From assembly GCF_018139145.2 (NCBI RefSeq), contig NC_059478.1, positions 17,157,001-17,221,000 on the forward strand: DNA of 64,000 bases. The letters run 5' to 3'. Source of the DNA: Gymnogyps californianus (taxonomy: Eukaryota > Chordata > Aves > Accipitriformes > Cathartidae). Below the pieces are notes generated by a model that was given only the letters and a program-made list of their open reading frames with translations, had not been told where the DNA came from and searched no databases. Numbering within the stretch: position 1 is the first letter of the stretch; every line of letters starts with the position of its first letter. Shown in pieces: positions 12,101 through 25,560 of the stretch. Position numbers and translations under genes: made by a program.

Positions 12101-14533
12101 CACAAATTAAAAAAATGCGTATCAGTTAGCCAAAGACCTTGGCCTTTTTTTGTTTGTTTGATCCAAAAGAAATTTTATTATTCAAGTTTTTTGATTTATC
12201 TGCCAAAGTAAAAAAGTCTGTTATTTGCCTCTTCAGCACAGAAGATGACAAAATTGAAAATGCAAATATATTTCTAATTTTTTTGAGAATGTGATATACA
12301 ACCTAACAGTAGTTTAACACAGTTTGTGTCAGCCATTACTGTATGCTGCCAGCAGCATGGTATGCACTGTGCAAATGCATAGTGCCTTTGGAGTGGTCTA
12401 ATTTATTTGCTTAGGCAGATAATATTTAGGATGCTGGTTGCTTTGACTCTACCAGCTTACCCCAAATTGCTTAAAACCCCAGTAAGTATTTGTTTGCATT
12501 CTCCATACGTACACATGCATTTATTTTAAATAGCTGATGTGACTCATTACACAGGAATGTCAGACTTTGAATCTGTTTTAAATTGGATATCTAAAAGAGA
12601 AATTCTCAATACTTTCTTCTATGTTTCAGTAAAAATCACCACCAATCGAAATAATACACTGGAAAAAGTATAAATGTAATGATGATGAAAATTCAGCAGT
12701 GTGATACTATTTATGAAAAACTTAGATTTTATAATAAAGCTAACTGTAGCAAACACCTTGCTAGCTCTAGCAGATAACATTTGCACTGAAGGTTCATGTT
12801 CAGTAATTTATCCTTTTAGTTTTCTTTCTTCAGTTAATCTCTCCCAGCATAGTATGAGATTATTAAAATGAAGAAAGTAAGTACATTAGATATGTGGTTT
12901 GACAGATACTTTAAAAATTGCTAATTACCATTGCCTATGCTCTTTTGACAACTGCCTTCATTTTACAGATATTTTAATTGTAAGACTGCGTGTCTTTTCC
13001 TTTCTGTAGTATGAACAACACTAGAAAGGAGTCAACTAAGTCGATGACTTATGTTCTTTTTGTGGTCAAGCTTACTGAGTATGGGTTCATGCTTCCCTCC
13101 ACCCCATATGTATACTTCCAGATTTTTTTCTGATATCTGTTCAGTTGCCTGTTCCACTTCCTTCACATGCTGCCTTATGGAAATAGCTTGACCTCATATT
13201 TTCTCCTTTTCCAGTACTGTGAGAGCACCTTGGCTCTTTACTGTTTGAACTCTGCATGCTTACATGGTACTGAGAATAGTTGCATGTCAACAGATGGTTC
13301 ATAAAATGCAGAAGGCATTAATAGTTTAGGTCCAGACTGTATAGATGTAATTAGTTTCCAAGAGAATTAAGTATGTATTTCACTTTACTAGGCCACAGAT
13401 TTTCTGAACTTAAATTGCATGTATTTGTGTTAAGTAAAATAATTGGATCATCCACATTTTTTTTCCCCATGATTTTCCTCCTCTTGTGTGTTTTCTACAT
13501 GTTATAACAGCGGTTTATCAGAGGTACTACTTTGATCGCTTTTATTTCTTTGTTTTATTTTGTTAAACCATCATCATTGTAAGAACATTAGTCTTTTTTT
13601 ACATTATGTTCTTATGCTTTCTTTTTCCCTCTCCACCCTGGATGACCTCTGCATGTGGTTTGTACATAGGTCACATATCCATCTATGACATTTTCATATG
13701 TAGGTAATTCTTCCCTTGTAAGATGTTTTTTGATGGAAGTCTAGAGATGGAATCTGATTGTAGTAATTATTACATGATGAGTAGTTGTTGCCTATTATTC
13801 CTTTTCATGCAGAGTTAACCAAAACTTCAAAGTTTTGCATATTGTTCCTATCTGAAGGAAAAAAACAGTGGTAGCTTATCTTAGATGTCATCCAGTTTAC
13901 ATGCAATGTACCAAGCTCTGTTTCTGTGAATACAAGAGGATTGACACAGTAGGGGAAACAGGTTTTTTAGTCATAGTTTCCCACTCCTTTCAGCACAGTC
14001 CTTGGCCCAAGAAGTGCTTTCTCTGGACTGTCTAGTGCACAGTGCCAGTATTTGTTTGATCAGTGTCTGACACTTTGGTTCTACTGATGAATTGCTTTTC
14101 AGGTATTTCTGCTGCTTCTGTCTCTTGCCCTGTCTTGCAGATGCCCTTCCCTTTTTGCTAGCAGAAAAGATGGAGATGGCTTTATAATACACTGTTTTTG
14201 ATCAGTGCATTACCAACCTATAGCCTTACTAGATTAGGAGAACCATGCTCAGTTCTTAACTAGAAAATGTCTGGTTTTCGTTTAAGGCAGTAGGCTAGAA
14301 CAATTCTCACGGAAATTATGGCAGTTTACCATTACTGTATTAACAAATCCTGGAGAAGAAGGTTACTTTTCTCACTAAGATGTTATCACTGCCATAGAGA
14401 TGAAACAAGCTTTGGGTCATTGACTGGTATCTTCTGACTTTCCCACTCTGCATTTAGTATTCCTTTTACAGAACAGTCAGCTTCTGAGATTTTTCCAAAA
14501 TACACAGATTTACTGTCTTAAACTGTACTACTG

Positions 14534-15130
14534 TGTCCTGGTTTCGGCTGGGACAGAGTTAACTTTCTTTCTAGTAGCTGGTACAGTGCTGTGTTTTGGA
14601 TTTAGTGTGAGAATGATGTTGATAACACACTGAGGTTTTAGTTGTTGCTAAGTAGCGCTTATCTTAAGCCAAAGACTTTTCAGTTTCCCATGCTCTGCCA
14701 GCAAGCGGGTGTGCAAGAAGCTGGGAGGGGACACAGCCAGGACAGCTGACCTGAACTAGCCAAAGGGGTATTCCATACCATGAAACGTCATGCCCAGTAT
14801 AGAAACTGGGGGGAGTTGGCCGGGAGACGCGGATCGCGGCTTGGGAACTAACTGGGCATTGGTCAGCGGGTGGTGAGCAATTGCATTGTGCGTCACTGGT
14901 TTCCCCCCCCTCCTTTTTTTGTTGCATTCCTTTTCATTACTATTATTATTATATTTCATTATTACTATTGTTAGTATTATATTTTACTTTAGTTATTAAA
15001 CTGTTCTTATCTCAACCCACGAGTTTTACTTTTTTTTTCTTCTTTCCTTTCCTCCTCCCCACCTCACTGGGAGGGGGAGGGGGAAGCGGCTGCGTGGTGC
15101 TTAGTTGCTGGCTGGGGTTAAACCACGACA
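14534..15130 (+). mobile_element. Solo LTR, endogenous retrovirus (ERVL-like), copy 1
   Basis: A 597-bp element starts TGTCCTGG and ends CACGACA, so it has the TG...CA ends of an LTR. It aligns along its whole length with the element at 19527-20090, including the shared motifs TAACACACTGA, GTAGCGCTTATC, AGCAATTGCATTGTG and GCTGGGGTTAAACCACGACA. ATTAAA near 14995 is a plausible polyadenylation signal, placed as expected for the R region, and an ATT/TTA trinucleotide tract precedes it. No gag, pol or env sequence lies beside it, so it is a solo LTR left after recombination. The 5-bp flanks (TACTG and TGCTT) agree at only three positions, so the target duplication has decayed or the edge is slightly off. 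ERVL-like is from family memory. Confidence 0.9.
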
Positions 15131-17506
15131 TGCTTTACACTTGGCAAATTGTTTAAAGAAGGGAGACGAGAAATAGAAATATGACCTGGGCTGCAAAAGA
15201 AAAGGTAGTTCTTTTGTATTGAGATGGTAAAATCTCTGAGAGGTGGCATCACAAGCATGATGACCACTTCCAGCTTTTCTGGTTTTTCATTCTACTGCAT
15301 TCAGAAACTGGCACTTCAAACATACATTACAGTAGAACACTCAAGAAATACCTGTCTAAATTGCTTAGTTAAGATGTGATCAGCAGAGAGAGCAGACCTT
15401 TGGTCAGTGTTATTACTTAGTGCCACAATATAGGACCTGAGGTGTACAGAATGTTGTATGGGAAGGTCAGCTTTATTGAGGCTGTAATTTTGAGAGTTTG
15501 TTGATTTACTGATACCAGAGGAAAATAAAGGTGCATCTGAAAATGAAAGTACGTCTGAGTACATCTGAAAACAAAACTGATGGGCCCTTGATTCAAGGGA
15601 GCTAGTTAGGAAGGCACGCCAAGTTCAAGTGGTTAAAATCCTTAAGAAAACTCTTACTTATGCAGGTGTCAAATAAATCAGTCTTCCCCTAATAAATTAT
15701 TATGTCACAGCAGGAGGCTAGTCTTAATTTGGAAGTACAATACAACAAGTCAATTTTGCTGAAGTAGAAAAGGCATAATAAGAGAAATGACTTTCCAGAT
15801 GAGATTAAATTGCTGGCTCTGCTGGCTTACCTGAATAACTTTGGTGGGGACACGATTACACCATGATACGTGACTTGCTCCTTGTCATATTACAGCCTGA
15901 ATACCCAAGGGAGACTGAAAAAGGAGCATGAATTGTTGTCCCTGGAATACTTGGTATATCCACGCAGTGATTTGGAGTTACTCAGCCTTGGTATCTTTGT
16001 AATACGTACTCACTTTTCAAAAATTGCAGTGAGGCTAATTTGACGAAACCATAGCTGAATTAAGAATCTGGTATTACATATCACTTACCTTGTGTCTGGC
16101 GTATAACAAGCCAACATCAGCAGCAGCATCTTTTGATAGTTCTGGGATATTGTGATAAAGAAGAAAACTAATGAATTTTCAGTATAGTAAATCATTGCAG
16201 TATGAAAAGTTGGATTTAAAAGCTACATATAAAACACCTTTTTCTGTGCTTTTGCTTCAAATATGCCCCAGTATGTATGACTGCAACTGTGAGCAAGTTT
16301 TTAAGATAATATAGAAAAGCACTCCGAGAGTAAAAGCTAAGTTCAGTTCAGTAGATCAGAGTGCCACTGTAGGAACCTCCCATTGTTACCCAATTGATAA
16401 CTTTTTGGCAGCAACTTCATTTCATAAAAGCCTCTGAACAGCTGGTGTTCAGAAACAGAACTGTGCAAACCTAGGTTGGATTTGAATTGTTTATTTTGAT
16501 GTAAAACAACCTGAAATTGTATAAATGATGTGGGTAATACTGCAAGACCTTCCACATAAGGTTTTCAGAATACTATAACTTCACTCTTGAGCTTGTTAAG
16601 TAATAACAGAAGAAAAAGTCTCACTGAATAAATAGAAGCAAGTCATGGAGCATCCATGGTTTTATCTCATAAAAATCTGGTGATCTGACTAAACCTATGA
16701 AGATCTCTTTATCGCAGGAAACCTGAGATGTACAGGAAATGACAGTGTTTAAAATGGGTAATTAGAACATAGATCTTGTATTGCCCTCCAATACATGCTG
16801 TCATCTTATATTTTTGTTTCCTTCCTTCCTCTGGAAAAAAAAATGTGCCCAACATCTGCCACACACCTTGCTGGTGTGTTTATAATCATATTTTGGATGT
16901 TAAAAAATGTTGGCATTACCTGCCCTAAGCAAGAGTTAATCCTATTTTCAGAAACAAAAACAAATAGTGTAAAAGTAGAAGAATAATAGGAAACTCCCTC
17001 TGCCTAAAACCAGTTCTCATAATGATATATTTAGGGTCTTTTAGAATTTATTTTGTAATTCCATTTTACTCTTAACCTTGATCAGGCTCTGAATATATCT
17101 CATGTCCTGACCACTAGGTTGTACCCTGCATCCAATTAACAGCATAATAATGGTTAAATAAGAGATGCTTGAGTTAACGTTTCTGTTACCTTTCTTCACT
17201 AAAACTACCATTAGCAGAAGGATCAGAAAGGCAATTAGTTATCTTGTGAGAGAAAGGAGATTTTTTTTCTTTTTTTTTTCAGCTGTAGGAACAAATTTTT
17301 CATTAAAACAGTAGGGAAAAATCTACACAGGTGTCAATAAAGACTTAATAGCATGTAAAAGTATGCCATAAAATAATCACATTCAAAAGTGTAAGTGCAG
17401 GACATTTGAAAACAATGCGTCTTGTATCCCTTAGTATATTGTCATATAAGGTTAACGTGGTTTTCTGCTTGCACTTGAATTTCCTTTTATATGGAGGTTT
17501 GGAGGT

Positions 17507-17524
17507 GGGGGGGTGTTGGGGGGG
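17507..17524 (+). repeat. Two G7 runs (G-quadruplex motif) before a T run
   Basis: G7-TGTT-G7 lies on the + strand, followed by TTGG and a T run. Each G7 can supply two G3 tracts, so an intramolecular quadruplex is possible. Confidence 0.6.
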
Positions 17525-18393
17525 TTGGTTTTTTTTATTTGGTATAAATTAATAACAGAGCAAATGCAGCTGGTCAAGTAAGATTAGATAGCCACTGTTT
17601 ATCACTGTATTGTTTCAAAAGAATTTTGCTCTGTGGAAATTCTGGGATTCCTTTCGTGCTTAGTGCAGAATTTCTCTTTGTTCTGGAATGATAACTGTGG
17701 TGACTGTGCACTAATTCTTGTAGATATTTTTTAATTGTTGTGTACTAGCATGGAAGCTAAGTATTCAAAATGAAATACAAAATTTCTAGTCTTAAAAAAT
17801 ATATTCCTAGTGAAGCTGTTAAACAGTTTTTGAAGACAAGTTCCTTTATGACAACAAAATTCAAGTCTGTGACTGAATTAGAAGTGTATGAACCAGAAAA
17901 GAGCTATTTGTCCATGGTTTTACTAATGTCCTAACCAACTAGCTGTGTTTTTTCCTTTTATCTCTCTGAAAATTGTATGCCTTTCATGCTGTCTTGCAGT
18001 CTGAAAGTACCTGTTTAAAGCAAGCCAATAAATGAAAGATTTCAGTGGCTGAGCTTGTCCTCGCCTCACATAAGAATGTTCTCTGTGGCTTTAACATTCC
18101 TCAAAGAAATTCTTTTGTGGTGTGTCCATTAAATGTTGAGATTTTCTGATCAATGTTACTCCACAAGATGCTCTTAGTTACTGTAATGCCACCATTCTTT
18201 AGATGTATACTTGTCATCCACAGCCTGCAATATTTTCACAATAATAAAAACCCTGCAATAAGTCAAGTAATATAGCAGAGTATTCCGGTGGAGGATAGAG
18301 GGATTTCATAATGTGGTTTGCAAATTAGCAGGTTTGTTCTTTAATAGATCATGAAATGACAAATTCCAGGATTACAGCTTCTGCAGGGTAATG

Positions 18394-18409
18394 GTGTGTG
18401 TGTGTGTGT
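18394..18409 (+). repeat. (GT)8 microsatellite
   Basis: Eight uninterrupted GT dinucleotides; simple sequence likely to vary in length between individuals. Confidence 0.85.
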
Positions 18410-19521
18410 CTGAAGTGTAACCATTTTGACTTGTTTCCAAGGTTGACCACTGAGGCAAAATCCATAGTGGCTTTCAAAACCATATCTGGTCCAAAACATT
18501 GTCTCTCTTACGGTACTTGTTCTAATTTAAATGCTTTTAAAATATTTCTAGGAATGTATTGTACTTTAACACAGGTAGTACTGCTACTGTGGCCTACCTT
18601 TCTGCAGGACAGTATTTTTGGTTTTGCAATTTGTATTTAAAAGAAAGAAAAAGAAAAGCTTCAACACTTTTCTAATGTTCCAAGAATTATAAAAATGCTA
18701 AACAGCTTTCTCTATCTGACAGAAAGCAACACTGGCTCTTTGCTGACCGTAACATGTCAGCCTTTGGGCAGCTTCTTGTCACATGTTCAGAGTAGACGGA
18801 TGTGTTGGAACAAGTGGTTTGTGGCTGGAAAGTCATAATTCCAGTTGGTTTATACAGAGCTAATGAGCAAGTACTTTTCCTGAAGTATAGATGAGAGGAA
18901 AATCTTCAAATAAAAAAAAAAGTATCAAAATGTATGATGACGCTACATGTCTGAACATAAGCATTTCCTGCTTCTGGCATCAGTGCTCTGTTAGGAAATG
19001 TTCAGGTCACAAGTTACAGATTTAGAATTGGGCTTCCTTGAATTTATTTAGGATATGCTCAAACTTGTAAGTAGAAATCTCATCACAAATTCGGCAATTC
19101 TTTGGAAGCTTAAGTATTTGTTTATGTAGATCTTGCATAACTGCTTACATAGAGTAGTAATGTTGGGAGAATATTTTATGTGTCTATCTTTTGTCTTCCT
19201 ATGTCTATCATGTGTCCATCTTAATATCTATCTTTTATTTCATTTTAGCAACTGGGAAAAAAGTAACAAAAAGTATTTTTATATTCAGATGACATCATGA
19301 TGGAGACCAAACTGTAACAATCTCTCAGTTGCTTTTGTTGTAGAAATACTCCATAACAGGTTGACTTTAGCTATGTTCACATCTTCGACAAACACCCACC
19401 ACAGAATCTTTTTCATTTTGACTGTCTTACGGAATATGCTGTTTCATTCACCTCCTTCATATTCCTACAGATAACACTGGTCCTTTCGCTATTCCTCTTC
19501 ATTTTATACATTTTGTCATAT

Positions 19522-19526
19522 GTGTT
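19522..19526. repeat. 5' target-site duplication of LTR copy 2
   Basis: GTGTT directly precedes the LTR and is repeated exactly after it at 20091-20095. A 5-bp duplication is typical of ERVL-class integration. Confidence 0.85.
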
Positions 19527-20090
19527 TGTCCTGGTTTCGGCTGGGATAGAGTTAATTTTCTTCCTAGTAGCTGGTATAGTGCTGTGTTTTGGATTTAGTG
19601 TGAGAATAACGTTGATAACACACTGATGTTTCAGTTGTTGCTAAGTAGCGCTTATCCCAAGTTAAGGATTTTTCAGTTTCCCATGCTGTGCCAGCAAGCA
19701 GGTGTGCAAGAAGCTGGGAGGGAGCAGAGCCGGGGCAGCTGACCTGAACTAGCCAAAGGGGTATTCCATACCATGGAACGTCATGCCCAGTATGTAAACG
19801 GAGGGAGTTGGCCGGGAGGGGTGGATCGCTGCTTGGGCATTGGTCAGCGGGTGGTGAGCAATTGCATTGTGCATCACTTGTCTTTTCTTGGGTTTTATTT
19901 CCTTGGCTATATTCCTTTTCATTACTATTATTATTATTAGTGTATTTTATTTTACTTTAGTTATTAAACTGTTCTTATCTCAACCCACGAGTTTTACTTT
20001 TTTCCTTCCCTCCTCCTCCCCACCCACTAGGAGGGGGAGGGGGAAGCGGCTGCGTGGTGCTTAGTTACTGGCTGGGGTTAAACCACGACA
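19527..20090 (+). mobile_element. Solo LTR, endogenous retrovirus (ERVL-like), copy 2
   Basis: A 564-bp TG...CA element of the same family and orientation as 14534-15130. It is flanked by a perfect GTGTT duplication, which proves an independent insertion resolved to a solo LTR. It lacks an 11-bp stretch present in copy 1 after CTTGGG (copy 1 reads CTTGGGAACTAACTGGGCAT, copy 2 CTTGGGCAT), consistent with deletion between short TGGG repeats. It also differs by many single substitutions and in the A+T-rich and pyrimidine-rich 3' part. ATTAAA near 19965 is a likely polyadenylation signal. No coding capacity. Confidence 0.93.
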
Positions 20091-20095
20091 GTGTT
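20091..20095. repeat. 3' target-site duplication of LTR copy 2
   Basis: GTGTT, identical to 19522-19526. Confidence 0.85.
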
Positions 20096-22620
20096 ACACT
20101 TGTAAGAAGAATGGCATCATCACTGAATGAGCATATTGAGGAACATTCTCTTTGAATACAAAGGCTGAGTATTTTTTAATTTATACTACAGTATTGAGTG
20201 ACTGATTCATCTTCTAAAAGATTAATTCAGCTGTGAGAGCTAAACAAAATATAGTCTTCAACATTCCCTGTTTGTATGAGGATTACAATGAAACAATTAA
20301 TTAAATGTAATAATCTTAATGCATAGATAACTACCTATTACCAAGCGGCCGAGAAAGTATTAATCTCTTTGGCCATAATGGTAGAACTTCCATGCTATTA
20401 AGTGCTTTCTGAGTTGTTCAGTCATTTAACATTCCTAAGCAATAGTATTTGTAATTGGGTTTTGTTTTTGGTTTTTAAAGTCAAAGGCATTCTGAGGGAA
20501 TAGATAATGAAGTATCTACTGATTTCTAACTGGCTGACCCAGCTTGGTCTTGCAGAATATTGCACGCTCTTTGAACAATATCATGGCATAGAGGTAAGAA
20601 TTGGCTTTTTCAATAAAATTCTTGAGAAAATGTCAAGCAAGATGACACAATGCAAGTGATTAATGTTCAGTGATATGATGTTGGAGCAAAAAACCTAAAG
20701 GCTGATAGTTTGCTTTTGTCTTAGGAAAGGAGAAAATAAAACAAATGTCTCCTGTAACTGTGTGCTAAAACTCACAGAGAAATAGTCGCTTACTGGTGAG
20801 CTAGATAAAATGAATATTTACTGTTTCTAATGCTGCTTGTCCTGTATTAGTCATGGCTGTCTCAGGTTGTAACAAATGGACATGTTCACCAGAGCAAGAA
20901 TACATAGACAAATTTTGTTCTGCAAAAGTTAACAAATAAGTTTCTTTCTTAAACTTCAGAACTAGGTAAGATACAAACTTATGTGCCAATTGTTATAGGA
21001 AGTTGTTTGTAACATAAATGGATACTATGTGGCTTAAGAATAATCTTCTCTATTGAGCAAATACCACATTACAGAAGGACCTTACATGAGTCATCTTGAA
21101 GATCCCTAGAAATTTATTTTAAAATTCTTAGGAAGCCCTTTTCCCACAGGTCTTACTTGATCAAAATTTCCTTTTATTGTCCATTTTGTGCTTTCAGTTC
21201 TTATAATCCATGTACAAATTTATTGACACTTACATACTATGTCATCAATTAAATGCTGCTTTGACATGTTTTAATTCTGTCTCACTGTATTCTGAATTCA
21301 GAACATAAATGTAAAAAATACAACTGAATATTCTCATCAACTCAAAATATCCTTGGATTCCCTTTTAAACAAATCTTTTACAATTTTTTTTTTTGTCACT
21401 AATCAAAGTTTCATGAAGTGGCACTGAAGTTTTATTTAAAGTTGGCTTCTGTGTCACATCTGTGCTTCTTGTATACCAGAGTTCTTAGTGAGTGTCACAG
21501 TAATCTCATAATCCAAGCAAAATAAAAATAAAAGGATTTAAAATGTAAGTAGAATTTGTCACAGCTAGGAAAAGGACAGCATTTTCTACTTTCCCAAATG
21601 GACTCAGTCAGTAAGACTTAGAAGCACATTGGAAAATGTTATTACATGATTCACACTACCATTGTAACACAGAAGACAGTAATATAGAACCATGGGACAG
21701 CTGTTTTGACAGTCAACAAACAAAAAAAATCCTGCAGCAAAGATAGTTTATGGCTTACTGAGCCTGAAAGCTGCCTGTAAAAAGCTTTTGCTGAAGTGCA
21801 AAATTTAAAAATAGGCTTAGTGCATCATTCTGGATACAATGGACTGCTTTTAAGTTCAAGGCCATGAGTCAGAATTTCAGTTCTGCAATATCTGTAGATT
21901 ACAAGCGTTATATCATTTCTTAGTTCCTCAGCCAAACTGAGTATTTTCCTGAAACAAAAATTTAATTTGAGAAAATACCTGACTTACCCTGACTTCACAT
22001 ATTTACTAACCTGCTTAATACTAGGCATACGCTTAAGAACCATGTTGAACCAAGCTTCTAAGTTCTGGAAAGTCTAAGTAATTGCCTTTGATGTCTTCTA
22101 CTTTTAAAAATAATTACTAATAACTATTTACACTGGAGTTTTTATCTCTGCAGTAGAAGGTATGATTATATCCATTTTGCTGAGGAGGACAGTGATGCAC
22201 AGTTTCTTGAATTAAATTTTTCTTAGCTAAGTAGTAAATTCATGGCAATAGAAGACAGAGGTCTTGGGTTTCAGTCAACTGCTCTAGTCAGTTCTTAAGC
22301 CAGACCAGAAAGCGCTTATGATCTTGAATGAAGAAAGAAAACTTCAAGGCGGGAGACTGTTCTCCCTGGCAAATAAAATTTCCACATATTAGTGTTGTCT
22401 GCTGCAAAATGCAGCAAGTTCTTTAATGCTACTAAAAAAAAAAAACCAAAATGTGTCTATAAAAGTTCCCACCGTGTTACCCTGAGCATATGCTGTTCAG
22501 TACTGGAGTTAACACCAACCTTTTTTGTATTCCTCCTTACAAGCTTTTAGCTAAACTTTGAAGGGCAGGCATATTGCATTTGTACTTCTTTGTGTGTGTT
22601 TTTTCTTGGAGGATGATTTT

Positions 22621-22646
22621 GGGGGTTGGGGGGGAGGGTGTTGGGG
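22621..22646 (+). repeat. Canonical G-quadruplex motif followed by a T run
   Basis: Four runs, G5-TT-G8-A-G3-TGTT-G4, with loops of 1 to 4 nt satisfy the G3+N1-7 rule. A T14 run follows directly. The motif is on the + strand, the sense strand of BCAR3. Confidence 0.75.
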
Positions 22647-23848
22647 TTTTTTTTTTTTTTGAGAGAAGCAGAGGGAGTCTCTGTCACTGTTGCCAAAGAT
22701 GAAAAATCCTTTCTACTGAAATGTGAATTCATCATTAGTACCAATTTTTGCATTTGGGTAAACCTAGAAAGGGATCAAGTAAGAGTAATATTCAACTCCT
22801 TTCTTTCATGTTGTTAGATACATATGCGATATCACTTGAGAAACACTTAATATGACATTTTCAGGCACAACTAAATTTCCCTAACAGCTTTGAAACATTA
22901 TAGCTAGTGACATAAAAAATTGAGGCTTGCAGCAATTAGAGGACTACTCAGTCTAAATCAAAGAATGTCATGCTTTTGCAGTGGTTTTAGTTTGAAAGAT
23001 AGATTTTTTTTTAAATGCCAATTTCAAAAACAATGGCTCACTTAGAGTAGAAATTCAGTGTCAATTGTCTTATTTACACAGTGAAACAATGTGATTTTGT
23101 ATTTTAAGGTCTTAGGCCTGACTTGTAAAATCTCCATTAGAAAAGGCCACTTCTAGTAATATGACTTGCCAGTAACAAAATGGAGTACATCCTATGGATT
23201 TCTTTTTATCTGATTTACAGTGAAAATACAGAATAGTAAAAATAAAAAGAAATACATTTGATCATAAATTTTCTACTTTGGATGTGTTTTCTTTTTGCTC
23301 TGAAAGATGTCATCATCAAATGAATTTATAAATCAATATCAAATTGAAATGTTGTACTGACTTATAAATAATGCCTTGAGTCATTCAGCAGCTTATTTTG
23401 AAAATAAAATAGTAATGATAATTGTGGAGGAAAAGGGGAATAAAAGAGAACAGTTCAGGTTTGATTACCCAAGTGCATTATCTGGAAATTAATGTTTTTC
23501 AAAACAGTGTCACAATCCATGTTATCTATTAATTACAGTGAATATCCTCCTGATTATCCAAAACCTTCCTTTCCAGTATTATTATGCCCCTCAGTTTGCT
23601 CTGAGATTTATCTTTCTTCATTAGCTCAAGTGCAATTGGCATACTAGCACTTTTGTGTTTTGTTGGTTTTGGTTTTTTTTATTCAAGAGAGTCATAGCTT
23701 TTAGAAAATCTCCAGCTATCGTGACCAGTTTTGTTTTGAGAAAAAATTTAGAGACAATGAATTAATGTTTTAAAAGAAATGTTCTTCATCCCGTCAATGA
23801 CATAGCTTATCACAACAAAGGGGCTTCATGTAATGCACAAATATACTT

Positions 23849-23892
23849 AGGTTTGCTGTTACATAGCTTACGGTATCAGAAACAGCAAACCT
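23849..23892. repeat. Perfect inverted repeat, 12-bp arms, 20-nt loop
   Basis: AGGTTTGCTGTT (23849-23860) and AACAGCAAACCT (23881-23892) are exact reverse complements. The stem does not extend convincingly outward, so it is shorter than a usual microRNA precursor. It has the longest perfect arms I noticed in the window. Confidence 0.8.
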
Positions 23893-25539
23893 GTCTGAAA
23901 GAAATTTGAATTCTCCTGGACTAATAGGTATAGTATGTTCCTTACTCTGGCATTTGCTACAGGACTTACTCCATCTTACAGAAGCTGATCTTAGAAAAAT
24001 GGGAATTGAAAATCAAGTCCACTGAACACACATCATTTCCAATATCCTGCTGCTTCAGGAGGTAGAAAAAAAGAGAGGTAAGATTTCCATGTTGTCTTCT
24101 AAAGACTAAGAGAATGAGTTAAGGCAACCTGAGCTTTCCTGTCACAAAGATGATAAACTAATACTCTGATTCAGCCTAGGATATTGCTCTGAATACCCAT
24201 CACAGGGGTACTTTACATAGACAATAAGAAGAATAGCTAAACATTAATCTTTTGGCAGGATTTTAAAAAATAATATAACCTGTACTTTTTTTAGAAGTTG
24301 TCATTTAGAAAAGGCTTCACTTTCATTTCACTTTCTATTGCTCTCACAGTCTTCAGTTTAACAAGATACAGTAACGTTAACAGACCATAATTGATGGAAG
24401 ACTGTCACGAATGTCTTCCTCACTCTGAAAGATCGTATCAAAAGGTCTAAACCAAGCTATTTTGTGTGTATGCCACCTCATCCCTAGTGAGGAGAGAGGA
24501 AGAGTGCTTACACAGGCAGTCCTGACCCTCCTTTTCCATTTGGGACTTTGCTATGAATTAAGACTTGATCACTACATCTTTTGTTGCTTTTATGATGCTT
24601 TTATCAGTTCAGTATAAAAATTCAACTCAAGTTTGTGAGAGTTGGAACAAGTCCTGTAAGACATTCTCTTCTGAGTGGAAGGATATAGTGAGATGTATTC
24701 AACTATGACTTATTGTACAGGATATTTTGAGAATAGTTAACAAGATAAGAGTCTTATGCAGTCTGCCCAATAATTCTAAAGATCACTGCCTAAGGCTTTT
24801 ACAAATCTAATGTGAAGCAGTTATTTACTTGGCTAACATTCCTGCTTTTACCCTCTCTTGGTCAAGATAAAAAGACTTTTGGAGCATGTGTAGAAATTGA
24901 ATATTCATAAAATGTCTTTAGGTACTTTAACTTTTCAGAAGAAACTAGAATTGGTTGTGTACAAGTAGATCAGTGTATTTTCTCAATGTTTTCTGAGAAG
25001 TTCAAAACTGGTTTAACAATTATGTAACTTCTGCAATTCATTGGTTTAACTTTCTTAAAATATGAATATAAATATGACATTTTTGTAACTGCTACTGTGA
25101 ACAGATTAGGAAATTATTCAAGTTGATTACTGCAGTGAAACTAGATGTATTTCAATTAGAATCTATTTCCATGTGGCTTTGGGACTACATTTTGTAACCT
25201 TTTCAGGTACTGGAGTGAGGAATATATTACAGTTCTCAATGTAACATTTTTTCAGAGGAAAGGACTGTTCAAACTGTCTTTCACATGGTGAAATGATTTA
25301 TAGATAGTTATGTAACATTTCAATCAACTCACTGGAACATTCCAAATTCTATTAACATAGCTACAACTCATGATTGTTCAGCTTCAGATATGTTGAGCTA
25401 AATCTAATCTTGCCGTACTGCTGGTGACTTCAGTGAATTTGAATTTGAGTCAAACATTTTATCTCCAAACTGGAGTGTATATATTTTTTGACCTCCGGAC
25501 ATATGTCTTGCAAGGTGACAGCATGATATTGTTTGTTTC

Positions 25540-25560
25540 TTTTTTTTTTTTTTTTTTTTT
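25540..25560 (+). repeat. T21 homopolymer
   Basis: Twenty-one T in a row with no adjacent retroposon body recognised. On the opposite strand it is an A21 tract, which could be the tail of an unrecognised old retroposon. Confidence 0.75.

Larger units (their letters stand above)
5784..14533. other. Non-coding DNA upstream of BCAR3, segment 2
   Basis: No gene, RNA gene or intact transposon is recognised between the CR1 tail and the first LTR. The longest open frame (11074-11382, 102 codons) resembles no family I know and lacks flanking splice signals. The segment includes a (GGAA)4 tract at 6567-6582, a TTTTG-rich tract near 7441-7463, and the Maf-type site listed separately. Confidence 0.6.
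15131..19526. other. Non-coding DNA between the two solo LTRs
   Basis: These 4.4 kb are ordinary A+T-rich sequence. There is no primer-binding site after the first LTR, no polypurine tract before the second, and no reverse transcriptase, protease or capsid motif in any frame. The stretch is therefore host DNA and not the interior of a provirus. It contains a (GT)8 tract and a G-quadruplex-capable G-run pair, listed separately. Confidence 0.75.

Noticed and set aside
14534..20090. A full endogenous provirus bounded by the two LTRs
   Set aside because: Copy 2 has its own perfect 5-bp duplication, and no gag, pol, env, primer-binding site or polypurine tract lies between the LTRs.
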